Counted from the first letter of the stretch, positions 16,007 to 25,900 are shown. The stretch is 64,000 bases of DNA from Ottowia beijingensis (GCF_013423955.1 NZ_JACCKX010000001.1:186001-250000); one strand, 5' to 3'. The notes: generated by a model not told the origin, from the sequence alone. Numbers and translations: made by a program.

Positions 16007-16684
16007 TCAAGGCACGACGCACCACGGCGCCTGGTCGTGCACCAGGCCCATGTACAGGCCCCAGGCCGAGACGGCCATCAGCGCCAGGCCGGCGATGCGC
16101 ATGCTCCAGGCGCCGCGCCCGTTGCTGCCCAGCCGCAGCAGCAGCCACGGCCCGGCCCACAGCGACACGCCCGAGCCGATGGCGAACACCGCCATCACCG
16201 CCGCGCCACCGGCCACGCTGCCGGCCAGTGCCGCCACCATCAGCGCCGAATACAGCAGCCCGCAGGGCAGCAGCGCCCAGGCCACGCCCAGGCCCAGCGG
16301 CGCGGCCAGGCCCATCGACTGCGTGGCCGAACGCACCTTGGTCCAGATGCGGCGCGCGCCCGTTTCCAGCCACACGGGCTGCTGCGCCAGCACCACCAGT
16401 GCCAGGCCCATCAGCACGGCGGCCACGTGCACCATGGTCCACACCGGGCGCAGCGCGGCCGATTGCACGGTGAGCCAGCCCAGCCCCTGCATGGTGGCCG
16501 CTGCCAGCCCGCCCAGGGCGCCGTAGCCGATCACGCGGCCCAGCTGGAACGTGCCGATGGCCCGCGTGCTGTGCGGCGCCGCCGCCTGCCCGATGCCGGC
16601 GCAGGCCGCGCCGCACATGGCAATGCAGTGCGGGCCACCGGCCAGCCCCATCAGCAGCGCGGTGACCAGAAGAGAAGTTTGCAT
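16007..16684 (-). CDS. UreH/DsbD-like membrane protein (sulfite exporter TauE/SafE superfamily)
   Basis: Six or so membrane helices; the N-terminal helix contains GLAGGPHCIAMCGAACAGI, with a C-x3-C pair typical of the UreH-like transmembrane domain found beside cytochrome oxidase and hemN genes. A second marker, GLGVAWALLPCGLLYSALMV, matches the repeated half with another Cys. 225 residues, intact. In related bacteria this gene accompanies cbb3 oxidase maturation genes, so a role in copper or haem handling for the oxidase is plausible but inferred. It lies downstream of hemN on the same strand. Confidence 0.82.
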   Translation of the reverse strand: MQTSLLVTALLMGLAGGPHCIAMCGAACAGIGQAAAPHSTRAIGTFQLGRVIGYGALGGLAAATMQGLGWLTVQSAALRPVWTMVHVAAVLMGLALVVLAQQPVWLETGARRIWTKVRSATQSMGLAAPLGLGVAWALLPCGLLYSALMVAALAGSVAGGAAVMAVFAIGSGVSLWAGPWLLLRLGSNGRGAWSMRIAGLALMAVSAWGLYMGLVHDQAPWCVVP

Positions 16685-16766
16685 GGCCCAAGTCTAAGGG
16701 CGCCGGCCACCGCAGGGCGTTGCGCAAAGTCATGCGCAGACGCCTTCACGGGCCGGGCGGGGACGA

Positions 16767-18149
16767 TCAGAGGATCTTGGAGAAGCGCGCCCGCGTGCGG
16801 TCGGCCTGCAGGTACTTGTCGAACACCATGGCCACGCCGCGCACGAAGAACCAGCCCATGGGCGTGACCTTGATGCCGGTGTCGCTCAACTCCACCAGGC
16901 CCTGGTCCTGCATGCCGCGCAGGGTTTCCAGCTCGCTGGCGAAGTAGCTCCTGAAGTCGATCAGGTGCGCCAGCTCGGCCGATTCGAACATCACCTCGCC
17001 CTGGCACATCAGCGCCATGATCACGCAGCGCCGCAGCAAATCGTCGCGCGACACGGCCAGCCCGCGCGCCACGGGCAGATGGCCGTGGTCCAGCAGGTCC
17101 TGGTATTCCTCCAGCGACTTGGCGTTCTGGCTGTAGGTGGCGCCCACCTTGCCAATGGCCGACACGCCCAGGCCGATCAGGTCGCAATCGGGCTGCGTGC
17201 TGTAGCCCTGGAAGTTGCGGTGCAGCCGGCCCTGGCGCTTGGCCACGGCCAGGGCGTCGTTGGGCAGCGCGAAGTGGTCCATGCCGATGTAGTCGTAGCC
17301 CGCGGCCTCGAACGCCGCCAGCGAGCGCGCCAGCATCGCCACCTTGTTGGGTGCACCCGGCAGGTCGATGGCGATGATGCGCCGCTGCGGCTTGAAGCGC
17401 TCGGGCAGGTGCGCGTAGGCGTACAGCGCGATGCGGTCGGGCCGCAGCTCGGCCACCTGGGCCAGCGTGCGGTCGAAGGATTCGGGCGTCTGCTTGGGCA
17501 GGCCGTAGATCAGGTCGACGTTGATCGACTCGAAGCCGATCTCGCGCGCCGCGGCGACCAGGGCAAACACCTGCTCGGCCGGCTGGATGCGGTGCACCGC
17601 CTTCTGCACGATGGGGTCGAAATCCTGCACGCCGAACGACAGGCGGTTGAAGCCGAGCTGTGCCAGGTGGCGCAGCCGCTCGGGCGTGACGGTGCGCGGG
17701 TCGACCTCGATCGAATACTCGCCGCCCGGCACCAGGCTGAAGTTGCGGCGCAGCATGGCCATCAGCTCGCTGAGTTCGTCGTCGCTGAAGAAGGTGGGCG
17801 TGCCGCCGCCCAGGTGCAGCTGGCTGACGGCCTGGCCGGCGCCGATGCGCGCCACGTGCAGGTCCACCTCGCGGCTCAGGTAGCGCAGGTAGGGCGCGCT
17901 GCGGTCGTGGTGCTTGGTGATGATCTTGTTGCAGGCGCAGTAGTAGCACAGCGATTCGCAGAACGGAATGTGCACGTACAGCGACAGCGGCAGCGCCATG
18001 GCGGCCGGGCCGGCGCGGCGCTGCTCCAGCGCCTGGATGTAATCGGCCTCGCCGAACGCCTCGACGAAGCGGTCCGCCGTCGGGTACGAGGTGTAGCGCG
18101 GCCCGGGCACGTCGAATTTGGTGAGCAGTTCGGTGGTGATGGCTTGCAT
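16767..18149 (-). CDS. hemN: Oxygen-independent coproporphyrinogen III oxidase
   Basis: This radical-SAM enzyme makes protoporphyrinogen without oxygen. The cluster motif FCESLCYYCACNKIIT (Cx3Cx2C plus C) is at about residues 57-72, preceded by LSLYVHIP. Other family blocks are LHLGGGTPTFFS and VQDFDPIVQKAVHRIQP. Length is 460, typical of HemN. ATG at 18147-18149 has AAGGAAGT seven bases upstream, which favours it over a Met nine codons earlier. It is divergent from fnr with an FNR-type box between them, so anaerobic induction by Fnr is likely. Confidence 0.96.
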   Translation of the reverse strand: MQAITTELLTKFDVPGPRYTSYPTADRFVEAFGEADYIQALEQRRAGPAAMALPLSLYVHIPFCESLCYYCACNKIITKHHDRSAPYLRYLSREVDLHVARIGAGQAVSQLHLGGGTPTFFSDDELSELMAMLRRNFSLVPGGEYSIEVDPRTVTPERLRHLAQLGFNRLSFGVQDFDPIVQKAVHRIQPAEQVFALVAAAREIGFESINVDLIYGLPKQTPESFDRTLAQVAELRPDRIALYAYAHLPERFKPQRRIIAIDLPGAPNKVAMLARSLAAFEAAGYDYIGMDHFALPNDALAVAKRQGRLHRNFQGYSTQPDCDLIGLGVSAIGKVGATYSQNAKSLEEYQDLLDHGHLPVARGLAVSRDDLLRRCVIMALMCQGEVMFESAELAHLIDFRSYFASELETLRGMQDQGLVELSDTGIKVTPMGWFFVRGVAMVFDKYLQADRTRARFSKIL

Positions 18150-18203
18150 CGGACTTCCTTTGACTAGCAAAGCCAACTGTCGCCGGGAGCGCGACCCGTT
18201 TCC

Positions 18204-18217
18204 TTGACGACGATCAA
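18204..18217. promoter_or_regulatory. FNR-type box
   Basis: TTGACGACGATCAA matches the consensus TTGAT-N4-ATCAA at nine of ten positions. It sits 55 bases upstream of the hemN start and 119 upstream of the fnr start, so it could serve both as activator site for hemN and for autoregulation of fnr. Confidence 0.65.
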
Positions 18218-18335
18218 TTTAACCGAGCTGAATCGTCGGGATTTGTGCTGGATCAAGGCCGCGGCCGCCTGGCGCCACCCTCGCCTAAAATGCCTGTGCC
18301 GTTGCCATCCGTCACCCCCGATTCCTTCGCCTTAC

Positions 18336-19055
18336 ATGACACCCCAGACCATCCGCGTAGCCTGTTCCAACTGCAATCTGCGCGAGCTGTGCATGCCGAT
18401 GGGCCTGTCGGAGTCGGACATCGGGCGTCTGGACGACCTGGTGGCCACGCGCCGCAAGATCAAGCGCGGCGCGGCGCTGTTCTCCAACGGCGACCGCTTC
18501 AACGCGCTGTACGCCATCCGCACCGGCTTCTTCAAGACCTGTGTGGCCACGGCCGACGGGCGCGACCAGGTGACGGGCTTTCAGATGGCGGGCGAGATCA
18601 TCGGCCTGGACGGCATCGTGGCCGACCGCCACAGCTGCGACGCCGTGGCGCTGGAAGACGCCGAGGTGTGCGTGATGCCCTACGACCGCATCGAGGAGCT
18701 GTCGCGCGAAGTGCCGGCGCTGCAAAGCCACGTGCACAAGATCATGAGCCGCGAGATCGTGCGCGAGCACGGCGTGATGCTGCTGCTGGGCAGCATGCGC
18801 GCCGAGGAGCGCCTGGCCGCCTTTCTGCTGAACCTGGTGCAGCGGCTGCATGCGCGCGGCTTCTCGCAGAGCGAGCTGGTGCTGCGCATGACGCGCGAGG
18901 AAATCGGCAGCTACCTGGGCCTGAAGCTGGAGACGGTGAGCCGCACCTTCTCGAAGTTCGCCGAGGAAGGCATCGTCGAGGTCAAGCAGCGCCACGTGCG
19001 CATCCTGGACACCGAGGCACTGCGCGCCATCGTCAACGCGCCGGCCTGCGCCTGA
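18336..19055 (+). CDS. fnr: Fnr-type oxygen-sensing transcription regulator
   Basis: Crp/Fnr family with an oxygen-labile [4Fe-4S] cluster. The N-terminal cysteines are in VACSNCNLRELC, and the fourth is probably in DRHSCDAVAL. The cAMP-like barrel has GRDQVTGFQMAGEIIGLDGI, and the DNA-binding helix is LVLRMTREEIGSYLGLKLET with SRTFSKF, where E-SR is the FNR specificity signature. 239 residues. The start ATG 18336 is chosen because homologues begin just before the Cys cluster; an upstream in-frame ATG would add 44 low-quality residues. Confidence 0.95.
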   Translation: MTPQTIRVACSNCNLRELCMPMGLSESDIGRLDDLVATRRKIKRGAALFSNGDRFNALYAIRTGFFKTCVATADGRDQVTGFQMAGEIIGLDGIVADRHSCDAVALEDAEVCVMPYDRIEELSREVPALQSHVHKIMSREIVREHGVMLLLGSMRAEERLAAFLLNLVQRLHARGFSQSELVLRMTREEIGSYLGLKLETVSRTFSKFAEEGIVEVKQRHVRILDTEALRAIVNAPACA

Positions 19056-19092
19056 GGGGTTGTTGCCCTGAAGCTGGCAGCGCCCGGTCGCT

Positions 19093-19197
19093 TTCATATT
19101 GATAGCTGCTTGCGCCTGCTATACCTTGATTTCAGAATGATTTCATACTGAAATCTTTGTATATCAAGAGCAAGCAGCTATCAAAACTATTGCAAGG
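19093..19197. repeat. Long palindromic AGCTGCTTGCGC-family repeat, probable two-way terminator
   Basis: Outer arms TTGATAGCTGCTTGC and GCAAGCAGCTATCAA are exact inverted copies. Inner arms CTTGATTTCAG and CTGAAATC pair as well. It lies between convergent fnr and the DUF1178 gene and its right edge includes the DUF1178 stop region. Confidence 0.75.
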
Positions 19198-19669
19198 TGT
19201 TCTTGAAGCCGGCCGGAATCGGCAGCGGCATGACGGCGATGCCTTCGTCCAGGAGTTCCTCGGTCTGCGCCGGCGTGGCCTGGCCGCGGATGCCGCGCTC
19301 TTTCGATTCGCCGTAGTGCATCTTGCGCGCCTCTTCGGCAAAGCGCTCGCCCACGTCCTCGGTGCTGGCCATCACGCGCCGCACCATGTGCATCCAGGCG
19401 GCCTGCAGTGCGGCCGGCGGCATGGCGGCCACGGGGGCGGCATCGCTGGCGCTGCGCCCTGCTCCGGCGTGCGCCTCGGCTGCAGCGGGCGCGCTGCCGG
19501 CGCCGCTCAGGTTCAGGCGCGGCGCGCTGGGCAGCTTGGCCACCGCCCGGTCGCCACACAGCGGGCATTCGACCAACTGGCGCGCCAGCTGGCTCTGAAA
19601 ATCGTCCTCGGACGAGAACCAACCCTCGAACGCATGGCCCTGGGTGCATTGCAGATCGAGCACCTTCAT
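19187..19669 (-). CDS. DUF1178 family protein
   Basis: Function is unknown. The N-terminus MKVLDLQCTQGHAFEGWFSS plus CPLCGDRAVAKLPSAPRLN gives C-x4-H and C-x2-C, a likely zinc ribbon. The C-terminal half is helical with RKMHYGESKERGIRGQATPA, the family signature. 160 residues, intact. It follows the NUDIX and DUF2818 genes downstream of nuoN, an arrangement I know from Burkholderiales. Confidence 0.88.
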   Translation of the reverse strand: MKVLDLQCTQGHAFEGWFSSEDDFQSQLARQLVECPLCGDRAVAKLPSAPRLNLSGAGSAPAAAEAHAGAGRSASDAAPVAAMPPAALQAAWMHMVRRVMASTEDVGERFAEEARKMHYGESKERGIRGQATPAQTEELLDEGIAVMPLPIPAGFKNTLQ

Positions 19670-19679
19670 CGGTCCACCC

Positions 19680-20267
19680 TCACACGGCGCCCGCGGCCTG
19701 CCAATCCAACGGCCAGGCCCCGCTCTGCACATTCTGCAGCCACAGCGCGCCGATCAGCGTCTTGGCGTCGGTGATCTGCCCGGCGCGGCACCAGTCGTAC
19801 AACTGCGTGGCCGAGGCGGTGAACACGTCCAGGAACTCGCCCTCGTCCAGGCGCCGTTCGCCCGGCTGCAGCCCGCGGGCGAACCAGATCTCGATGAACT
19901 CGGTGGAATACGACACCACCGGGTGCAGCACGCCGGCACGCGCCCATTCGCGGGCGGTGTAGCCGGTTTCCTCGCGCAGCTCGCGCTGGGCACAGGCCAA
20001 GGTGTCTTCGCCAGGGTCGAGCTTGCCGGCCGGGAACTCGATGATCTCCTGCTGCACCGGGTAGCGGTACTGGCGCTCCAGCACCAGCTGCATGGCGCCA
20101 TCGGCCGCTTCCAGCAAGGGCACGATCATCACCGCGCCGGGGTGCACCACGTATTCGCGCTGCGTGAGCTGGCCATTGGGCAGGCGCACCTGGTCGCGGA
20201 AGGCGTGCAGGAAGCCGCCCTTGAACAGCTCCTGGCTGTCCACCCGCTGTTCCGCCAGCTTGCTCAT
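19680..20267 (-). CDS. NUDIX hydrolase, ADP-ribose pyrophosphatase-like
   Basis: The NUDIX box is clear: GKLDPGEDTLACAQRELREE followed by TGY, at about residues 81-103, fitting GX5EX7REUXEEXGU. Upstream are EYVVHPGAVMIVPLL and EIIEFPAG, as in NudF-type ADP-ribose pyrophosphatases. It should hydrolyse ADP-ribose or related nucleotide sugars. 195 residues, intact. The start lies just before the stop of the DUF2818 gene, so the two are probably co-translated. Confidence 0.9.
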   Translation of the reverse strand: MSKLAEQRVDSQELFKGGFLHAFRDQVRLPNGQLTQREYVVHPGAVMIVPLLEAADGAMQLVLERQYRYPVQQEIIEFPAGKLDPGEDTLACAQRELREETGYTAREWARAGVLHPVVSYSTEFIEIWFARGLQPGERRLDEGEFLDVFTASATQLYDWCRAGQITDAKTLIGALWLQNVQSGAWPLDWQAAGAV

Positions 20268-20268
20268 G

Positions 20269-20574
20269 TCAGGCGCGGCGCCGCGCCAGATAGCGGTAAA
20301 CGAATCCGGGGAACGCCAGGGTCAGGAACAGCGAGGCCGTGACGGCATAGAACTCCCAACCCTGCGGGTAGTTCTGCCCCATCGACTTTTCGAGCGCCAT
20401 GCCGACGCCGCCGACGATGAAGTACCACACCACCAGCTCGGCCAGCCGCCACGCCAGCGACTTGACCGGCGTGCGCAGCGGCACCACGGTCATCAGGCGC
20501 TGGTTGATGAACGGCAGGTTGGCGGCAATGGCAGCCAGCCCGATCAGCAGCCAGATGGACAGGTTCTGCGACAT
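20269..20574 (-). CDS. DUF2818 small membrane protein
   Basis: 101 residues with about three hydrophobic segments (SIWLLIGLAAIAANLPFINQ, LVVWYFIVGGVGMALEK, YAVTASLFLTLAFPGFVYRY). Function is unknown. It starts four bases after the nuoN stop and is therefore transcribed with complex I. The fixed link to nuoN in related genomes suggests a role around complex I, but the sequence shows none directly. Confidence 0.87.
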   Translation of the reverse strand: MSQNLSIWLLIGLAAIAANLPFINQRLMTVVPLRTPVKSLAWRLAELVVWYFIVGGVGMALEKSMGQNYPQGWEFYAVTASLFLTLAFPGFVYRYLARRRA

Positions 20575-20578
20575 GCCG

Positions 20579-22071
20579 TCAGGTCGCCAGCATCTGCACG
20601 ATGGCCTTGGCGCACAGCGCCATCAGCGCACCCGGCAGAATGCCCAACACCAGCAGCAGCGCGCCGTTGAGCGACAGCACGGCCCGCATGTCGAGCGGCG
20701 CCTGGATCGGTGCGTCGATGGCTGCGTCGTCGAAGTACATGACCTTGATGACGCGCAGGTAATAGAAGGCACCGATCAGCGACATGATCACCGCGAACAC
20801 CGCCAGCGCGATGTACGCTGCCAGCCCGGTGCTGACCAGCGCCTGCAGCACCGACAGCTTGGCCTGGAAGCCCACCAGCGGCGGCAGGCCCGCCAGCGAG
20901 AACAGGCAGATGGCCATGATGCCGGCATACAGCGGGCTGCGCTGGTTCAGGCCGGCAAAGTCGGCGATCTCCTCGCTCTCGAAGCCTTCGCGCGACAGCA
21001 GCAGGATGACGCCGAAGCTCACCAGCGTGGTCAACACGTAGGTGACGATGTAGAACATGGCCGAGCTGTAGGCGTTGGCCGCCGCCAGCGCATTGCCGTT
21101 GACCACGCCCGCCATCAGGCCCAGCAGCACGAAGCCCATCTGCGAGATGGTGGAATAGGCCAGCATGCGCTTGAGGTTGGTCTGCGCGATGGCGGCCAGG
21201 TTGCCGATCAACAGCGAGGCGATCGCCAGCAGGCCCAGCATCTGCTGCCAGTCGAACGCCAGCGGCAGCAACCCTCGACCAGCAGGCGGATGGCCATGGC
21301 GAAGGCCGCCAGCTTGGGCGCGGCCCCGATCATCAGCGTGGAGGCCGTGGGCGCGCCCTGGTAGACGTCCGGGATCCACATGTGGAACGGCACGGCACCG
21401 AACTTGAACGCCAGGCCTGCGACGATGAACACCAGCCCGAACACCAGCACCTGCTGCTTGATCTGGCCCGACGCCACGGCCTTGAAGACGCCGGCGATGT
21501 CGAGCGTGCCGGTGGCGCCGTACAGCATCGACAGGCCGTAGAGCAGGAAACCCGACGCCATGGCGCCCAGCACGAAGTATTTCATCGCCGCCTCGACCGC
21601 GGTGCCGTGGTCGCGGCGCAGCGCCACCAGGGCATAGCCGGACAGCGTCAGGCACTCGAGCCCGAGGTAGATCAGGATGAAGTTGTTGGCCGAGATCAGC
21701 ACGAAGCCGCCCAGCAACGACAGCAGGCTGAGCACATACCATTCGCCACCGCGCAGCATGCCGCGCTCGACCACGTAGGTGCGGCCGTAGACAAAGGTCA
21801 CCAGCACCGCCAAGGCGGCAAAGCACTTCAGCCAATTGGCCATGGGGTCGCTGACCACCATGCCCTCGAAGCCGTAGATGGTCTGCCCGCCGATGGCATA
21901 CGTGGCGGTCAGGCCAGCCACGGCCAGCAAGGTGAGCACCGACAGGATGTAGGCGCCCATGCGGCGCTGGCTCTTGTCGAGCAGGTCGGTCAGCGCGATC
22001 ACGCACGCCATCACCAGGAGCACGATCTCCGGATAAATGGCGATCCAACTGAATCTGTCAATCATCTGCAC
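20579..22071 (-). CDS. nuoN: NADH-quinone oxidoreductase subunit N (one-base shift)
   Basis: Antiporter-like proton-pumping subunit of complex I, with about 14 membrane helices. Family blocks include [40 protein letters not shown] and [21 protein letters not shown] missing G near 21273 (GGTT in VEGLLPLAF) splits the frames; corrected length is 497. It is the last nuo gene. Start at 22071; a second Met is two codons in. Confidence 0.95.
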
Positions 22072-22075
22072 GTCC

Positions 22076-23551
22076 TCAATTCAGCTTGGATACCGCCACT
22101 TGCTTGAGCAGGTTGGCCACCGACGCATCCATCACGTCGGTCATCGGTTTGGGATACAGGCCCATCCACAGCACGGCGACGGCCAGCACCGCCAGCATCA
22201 GGAATTCACGGCCATTGATGTCCTTGAGCTGGCGCACGTCGTCGTTGGCGACCGGACCCAGATAGACGCGCTTGAACATCCACAGCGTGTAGGCGGCGCC
22301 GGTGATCAACGCCGTGGCTGCCAGCAGGCCGAGCCAGAAATTGGCCTTCACCGACGCCAGGATCACCATCCATTCGCCCACGAAGCCGGCCGTGCCCGGC
22401 ATGCCGCAGTTGGCAAAGGCGAACAGCAGCGCGAACGTGGTGAAACGCGGCATGGTGTTGATCACGCCGCCGTAGCTGGCGATCTCGCGCGAATGCACGC
22501 GGTCGTACAGCACGCCGATGCACAGGAACATGGCACCCGAGACGAAGCCGTGCGCGATCATCTGGACCAGGCCACCGGTGATGCCCAGGTCGTTGAAGAC
22601 GAAGAAGCCCAGCGTGACGAAACCCATGTGCGCCACCGACGAATAGGCCACCAGCTTCTTCATGTCCTGCTGCACCAGGGCCACCAGGCCGACGTAGATC
22701 ACGGCGATGAGCGACAGCGCGATCATCAGCCAGGCCCATTCACGCGAGGCATCGGGCAGGATCGGCAGCGAGAAGCGCAGGAAACCGTAGGCACCCAGCT
22801 TCAGCATGATGGCCGCCAACACGGCGGAGCCGCCCGTCGGTGCCTCGACGTGCACGTCCGGCAACCAGGTGTGCACCGGCCACATCGGCACCTTGACCGC
22901 GAAGGCCGCGAACAGCGCAAAGAACAGCAGCGACTGCGCCGTGCCCGACAGCGGCAGCTTGTGCCAGGTCAGGATATCGAAGCTGCCGCCCGAACTCGTG
23001 TACAGGTAGATGAAGGCCACCAGGGTGAGCAGCGAACCCAGCAGCGTGTACAGGAAGAACTTGAACGCGGCGTAGATCTTGTTGGGGCCGCCCCAGATGC
23101 CGATGATCAGGTACATCGGGATCAGCGTGGCCTCGAAGAACACGTAGAACAGCACGCCGTCGAGCGCCGCGAACACGCCGACCATGAGGCCCGACAGGAT
23201 CAGGAAGGCCGCCATGTACTGGTTGACCTTGCGCTGGATCACTTCCCAGCCGGCAATGACGACGATGATCGTGATGAAGGCCGTCAGCAGCACGAACCAG
23301 ACCGAAATGCCGTCGACACCCAGGTGGTAGTTCACGTTGAAACGCTCGATCCAGGACGTCTTCTCGACGAACTGCATCTCGGCGGTGCCGAGTCTGAAAC
23401 CGGTGTACAGCGGAATCGTGACCAGAAAGCTGATCACCGACCCGATGAGAGCGATCCAGCGCACGAGCTGCGCCTGACTCTCCCGGCCCAGTGCCAGCAA
23501 CACGGCGCCGAAAACAATCGGCGTCCAGATGGCAAGGCTCAACCAACCCAT
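22076..23551 (-). CDS. nuoM: NADH-quinone oxidoreductase subunit M
   Basis: Antiporter-like proton-pumping subunit, 491 residues and intact. The key sequence VPMWPVHTWLPDVHVEAPTG precedes AVLAAIMLKLGAYGFLR; the conserved helix-7 Lys is in LKLGAYG. KKLVAYSSVAHMGFVTLGFF is the broken-helix region. The GTG/ATG question does not arise: ATG at 23549-23551 follows the nuoL stop by 17 bases. Confidence 0.97.
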   Translation of the reverse strand: MGWLSLAIWTPIVFGAVLLALGRESQAQLVRWIALIGSVISFLVTIPLYTGFRLGTAEMQFVEKTSWIERFNVNYHLGVDGISVWFVLLTAFITIIVVIAGWEVIQRKVNQYMAAFLILSGLMVGVFAALDGVLFYVFFEATLIPMYLIIGIWGGPNKIYAAFKFFLYTLLGSLLTLVAFIYLYTSSGGSFDILTWHKLPLSGTAQSLLFFALFAAFAVKVPMWPVHTWLPDVHVEAPTGGSAVLAAIMLKLGAYGFLRFSLPILPDASREWAWLMIALSLIAVIYVGLVALVQQDMKKLVAYSSVAHMGFVTLGFFVFNDLGITGGLVQMIAHGFVSGAMFLCIGVLYDRVHSREIASYGGVINTMPRFTTFALLFAFANCGMPGTAGFVGEWMVILASVKANFWLGLLAATALITGAAYTLWMFKRVYLGPVANDDVRQLKDINGREFLMLAVLAVAVLWMGLYPKPMTDVMDASVANLLKQVAVSKLN

Positions 23552-23568
23552 TTTGTTCTCGCTCTTCC

Positions 23569-25584
23569 TTACTTGTTGAGCCAGACGAAGTACGTCATCA
23601 GCACGAAGATGCCCAGAATCATCACCAGCGCATAGTGGTACAGGTAGCCAGACTGCAACCGGCGCACGATGCCCGACACCCAGCCCACCAGCTTCCAGGA
23701 ACCATTGACCAGGGCGCCATCGATCAGGGCACGATCACCGCCCTGCCAGAGACCGGTGCCCAGCAGGCGTGCACCGCGCGCAATGACGTTCTCGTTGAAC
23801 CAGTCCATGTAGTACTTGTTGTCGAGCACGGTGTAGACCGGCTGGAACATGTGCTTGATGGCGGCCGGCAGCGCCGGATTGATCATGTACATGTAGAACG
23901 CCGCCACCACGCCCGCCAGCGCCAACCAGAACGGCGCCGTGACAAAGCCGTGCACGCCCATCGCCGCCCAGCCGTGAATCTTCTCGGCCAGTTCCGCCAT
24001 CGCCGGATGGCGGGCCGCATCGACATGGATCACGCCCTTGAAGAAGTCGCCGAACAGCATCGGCATCAGGGTCATGGCGCCGATGACCACGGACGGAATC
24101 GCCAGCAGCACCAGCGGCAGCCAGACCACCCAGGGAGATTCGTGCGGCTTCTCGTCGTGGCCATGCCCGTGGCCGTGATCGTCATGATGCGCGTCCGGGT
24201 TCTGGTCAAAGCGCTCCTTCCCGTGGAACACCAGGAAATACAGGCGGAACGAATAGAAGGCCGTCACGAACACGCCGGCCAGCACGGCAAAGTGGGCGAA
24301 GCCCGCAGCGGGAAGAGTGCTCGCATGCACCGCTTCGATGATGGCGTCCTTGGAGTAGAAGCCGGAGAAGAACGGTGTGCCGATCAGCGCCAGCGAGCCG
24401 AGCAGGAAGGTGATCCAGGTGATGGGCATGTACTTGCGCACGCCACCCATCCACCGGATGTCCTGATTGTGGTGCATGCCGATGATCACGGAGCCGGCCG
24501 CCAGGAACAGCAGCGCCTTGAAGAAGGCGTGCGTCATCAGGTGGAACACGGCCACCGAATAGGCGGAAGCGCCCAGCGCCACCGTCATGTAGCCCAGCTG
24601 CGACAGCGTGGAATAGGCCACCACGCGCTTGATGTCGTTCTGGATGATCCCCAGAAAGCCCATGAACAGCGCAGTGATCGCCCCGATGATCAGGATGAAG
24701 TTGAGCGCAGTGTCGGACAGCTCGAACAGCGGCGACATGCGCGCCACCATGAAGATGCCGGCTGTCACCATGGTCGCCGCGTGAATCAGTGCCGAGATCG
24801 GCGTCGGGCCTTCCATCGAGTCGGGCAGCCACACGTGCAGCGGGAACTGCGCGGACTTGCCCATGGCACCGACGAACAAGCCGATGCAGATGACAGTGAT
24901 CAGCATCCAGTCGGTGCCCGGGAAGCCCATGGCCGCCAGTTCGCCGGACTTGGCGAACACCTCGCTGTAGTTGAGCGTGCCGGCGAATGCCGCGATCAGC
25001 CCGATGCCGAGGATGAAACCGAAGTCGCCGACGCGGTTGACCAGAAAGGCCTTCATGTTGGCGAAGACGGCCGTCTCGCGCTTGTACCAGAAGCCGATCA
25101 GCAGATAGGACACCAGGCCCACGGCCTCCCAGCCGAAGAACAGCTGCAGGAAGTTGTTGCTCATGACGAGCATGAGCATCGAGAACGTGAACAGCGAGAT
25201 GTAGGAGAAGAAACGGTTGTAGCCGTCGTCCTCGGCCATGTAGCCGATGGTGTAGATGTGCACCATCAGTGACACGAAGGTCACCACGCACATCATCGTG
25301 GCGGTCAGGCTGTCGATCAGAAAGCCGACCTCCATCTTCAGGTTGCCCACCGTCATCCATTCGTAGATGGTCTGGTTGAAATGGGCGCCGCCCAGCACGC
25401 TCTGGAGGGTCAGGGCCGACAGGATGAAGGCCACCAGCACGCCCAGGATGGTCGCCCCGTGCGAAGCCGCGCGGCCAATGCGGTTGCCACCAAATGCAGT
25501 GCCCAGGATACCGGCCAGCAACGATCCTGCCAGCGGTGCCAGCGGCACGGTCAGCAGGGTTGCGGCAGAAAGGGTCTGACTCAT
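23569..25584 (-). CDS. nuoL: NADH-quinone oxidoreductase subunit L
   Basis: Distal proton-pumping subunit with the long lateral helix, 671 residues, intact. Blocks: FFGWEAVGLVSYLLIGFWYK, QFPLHVWLPDSMEGPTPISA, LIHAATMVTAGIFMVARM, and IKRVVAYSTLSQLGYMTVAL. A His/Asp-rich loop (DAHHDDHGHGHGHDEK) near residue 465 lies in a periplasmic or cytoplasmic loop; such loops vary in length between species and may bind metal incidentally. Confidence 0.97.
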   Translation of the reverse strand: MSQTLSAATLLTVPLAPLAGSLLAGILGTAFGGNRIGRAASHGATILGVLVAFILSALTLQSVLGGAHFNQTIYEWMTVGNLKMEVGFLIDSLTATMMCVVTFVSLMVHIYTIGYMAEDDGYNRFFSYISLFTFSMLMLVMSNNFLQLFFGWEAVGLVSYLLIGFWYKRETAVFANMKAFLVNRVGDFGFILGIGLIAAFAGTLNYSEVFAKSGELAAMGFPGTDWMLITVICIGLFVGAMGKSAQFPLHVWLPDSMEGPTPISALIHAATMVTAGIFMVARMSPLFELSDTALNFILIIGAITALFMGFLGIIQNDIKRVVAYSTLSQLGYMTVALGASAYSVAVFHLMTHAFFKALLFLAAGSVIIGMHHNQDIRWMGGVRKYMPITWITFLLGSLALIGTPFFSGFYSKDAIIEAVHASTLPAAGFAHFAVLAGVFVTAFYSFRLYFLVFHGKERFDQNPDAHHDDHGHGHGHDEKPHESPWVVWLPLVLLAIPSVVIGAMTLMPMLFGDFFKGVIHVDAARHPAMAELAEKIHGWAAMGVHGFVTAPFWLALAGVVAAFYMYMINPALPAAIKHMFQPVYTVLDNKYYMDWFNENVIARGARLLGTGLWQGGDRALIDGALVNGSWKLVGWVSGIVRRLQSGYLYHYALVMILGIFVLMTYFVWLNK

Positions 25585-25591
25585 TGTTCTT

Positions 25592-25900
25592 TTAGCCCTT
25601 CAGCGAATTGAGCTCATCCACATTGATGCTGGACTTGGTGCGGAACAGCAGCATCAGGATGGCAAGACCGATGGCCGACTCGGCAGCGGCCACCGTGAGG
25701 ATGAAAAACACGAACACCTGCCCGTGCATGTCGCCCAGGTAATGCGAGAAGGCGACGAAGTTCATGTTGATGGCCAGCAGCATCAACTCGATCGCCATCA
25801 GCAGCACGATGATGTTCTTGCGGTTCAGGAAGATCCCGACCACCGAGAGCGCGAACAGGATCGCACCCAGCGTCAGGAAGTGCGCGAGCGTCAAGGTCAT
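25592..25900 (-). CDS. nuoK: NADH-quinone oxidoreductase subunit K
   Basis: Three-helix membrane subunit, 102 residues. It carries the conserved Glu in [20 protein letters not shown] and the second in [17 protein letters not shown], both part of the proton path. Its start overlaps the nuoJ stop (ATGA). Confidence 0.97.
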   Translation of the reverse strand: MTLTLAHFLTLGAILFALSVVGIFLNRKNIIVLLMAIELMLLAINMNFVAFSHYLGDMHGQVFVFFILTVAAAESAIGLAILMLLFRTKSSINVDELNSLKG

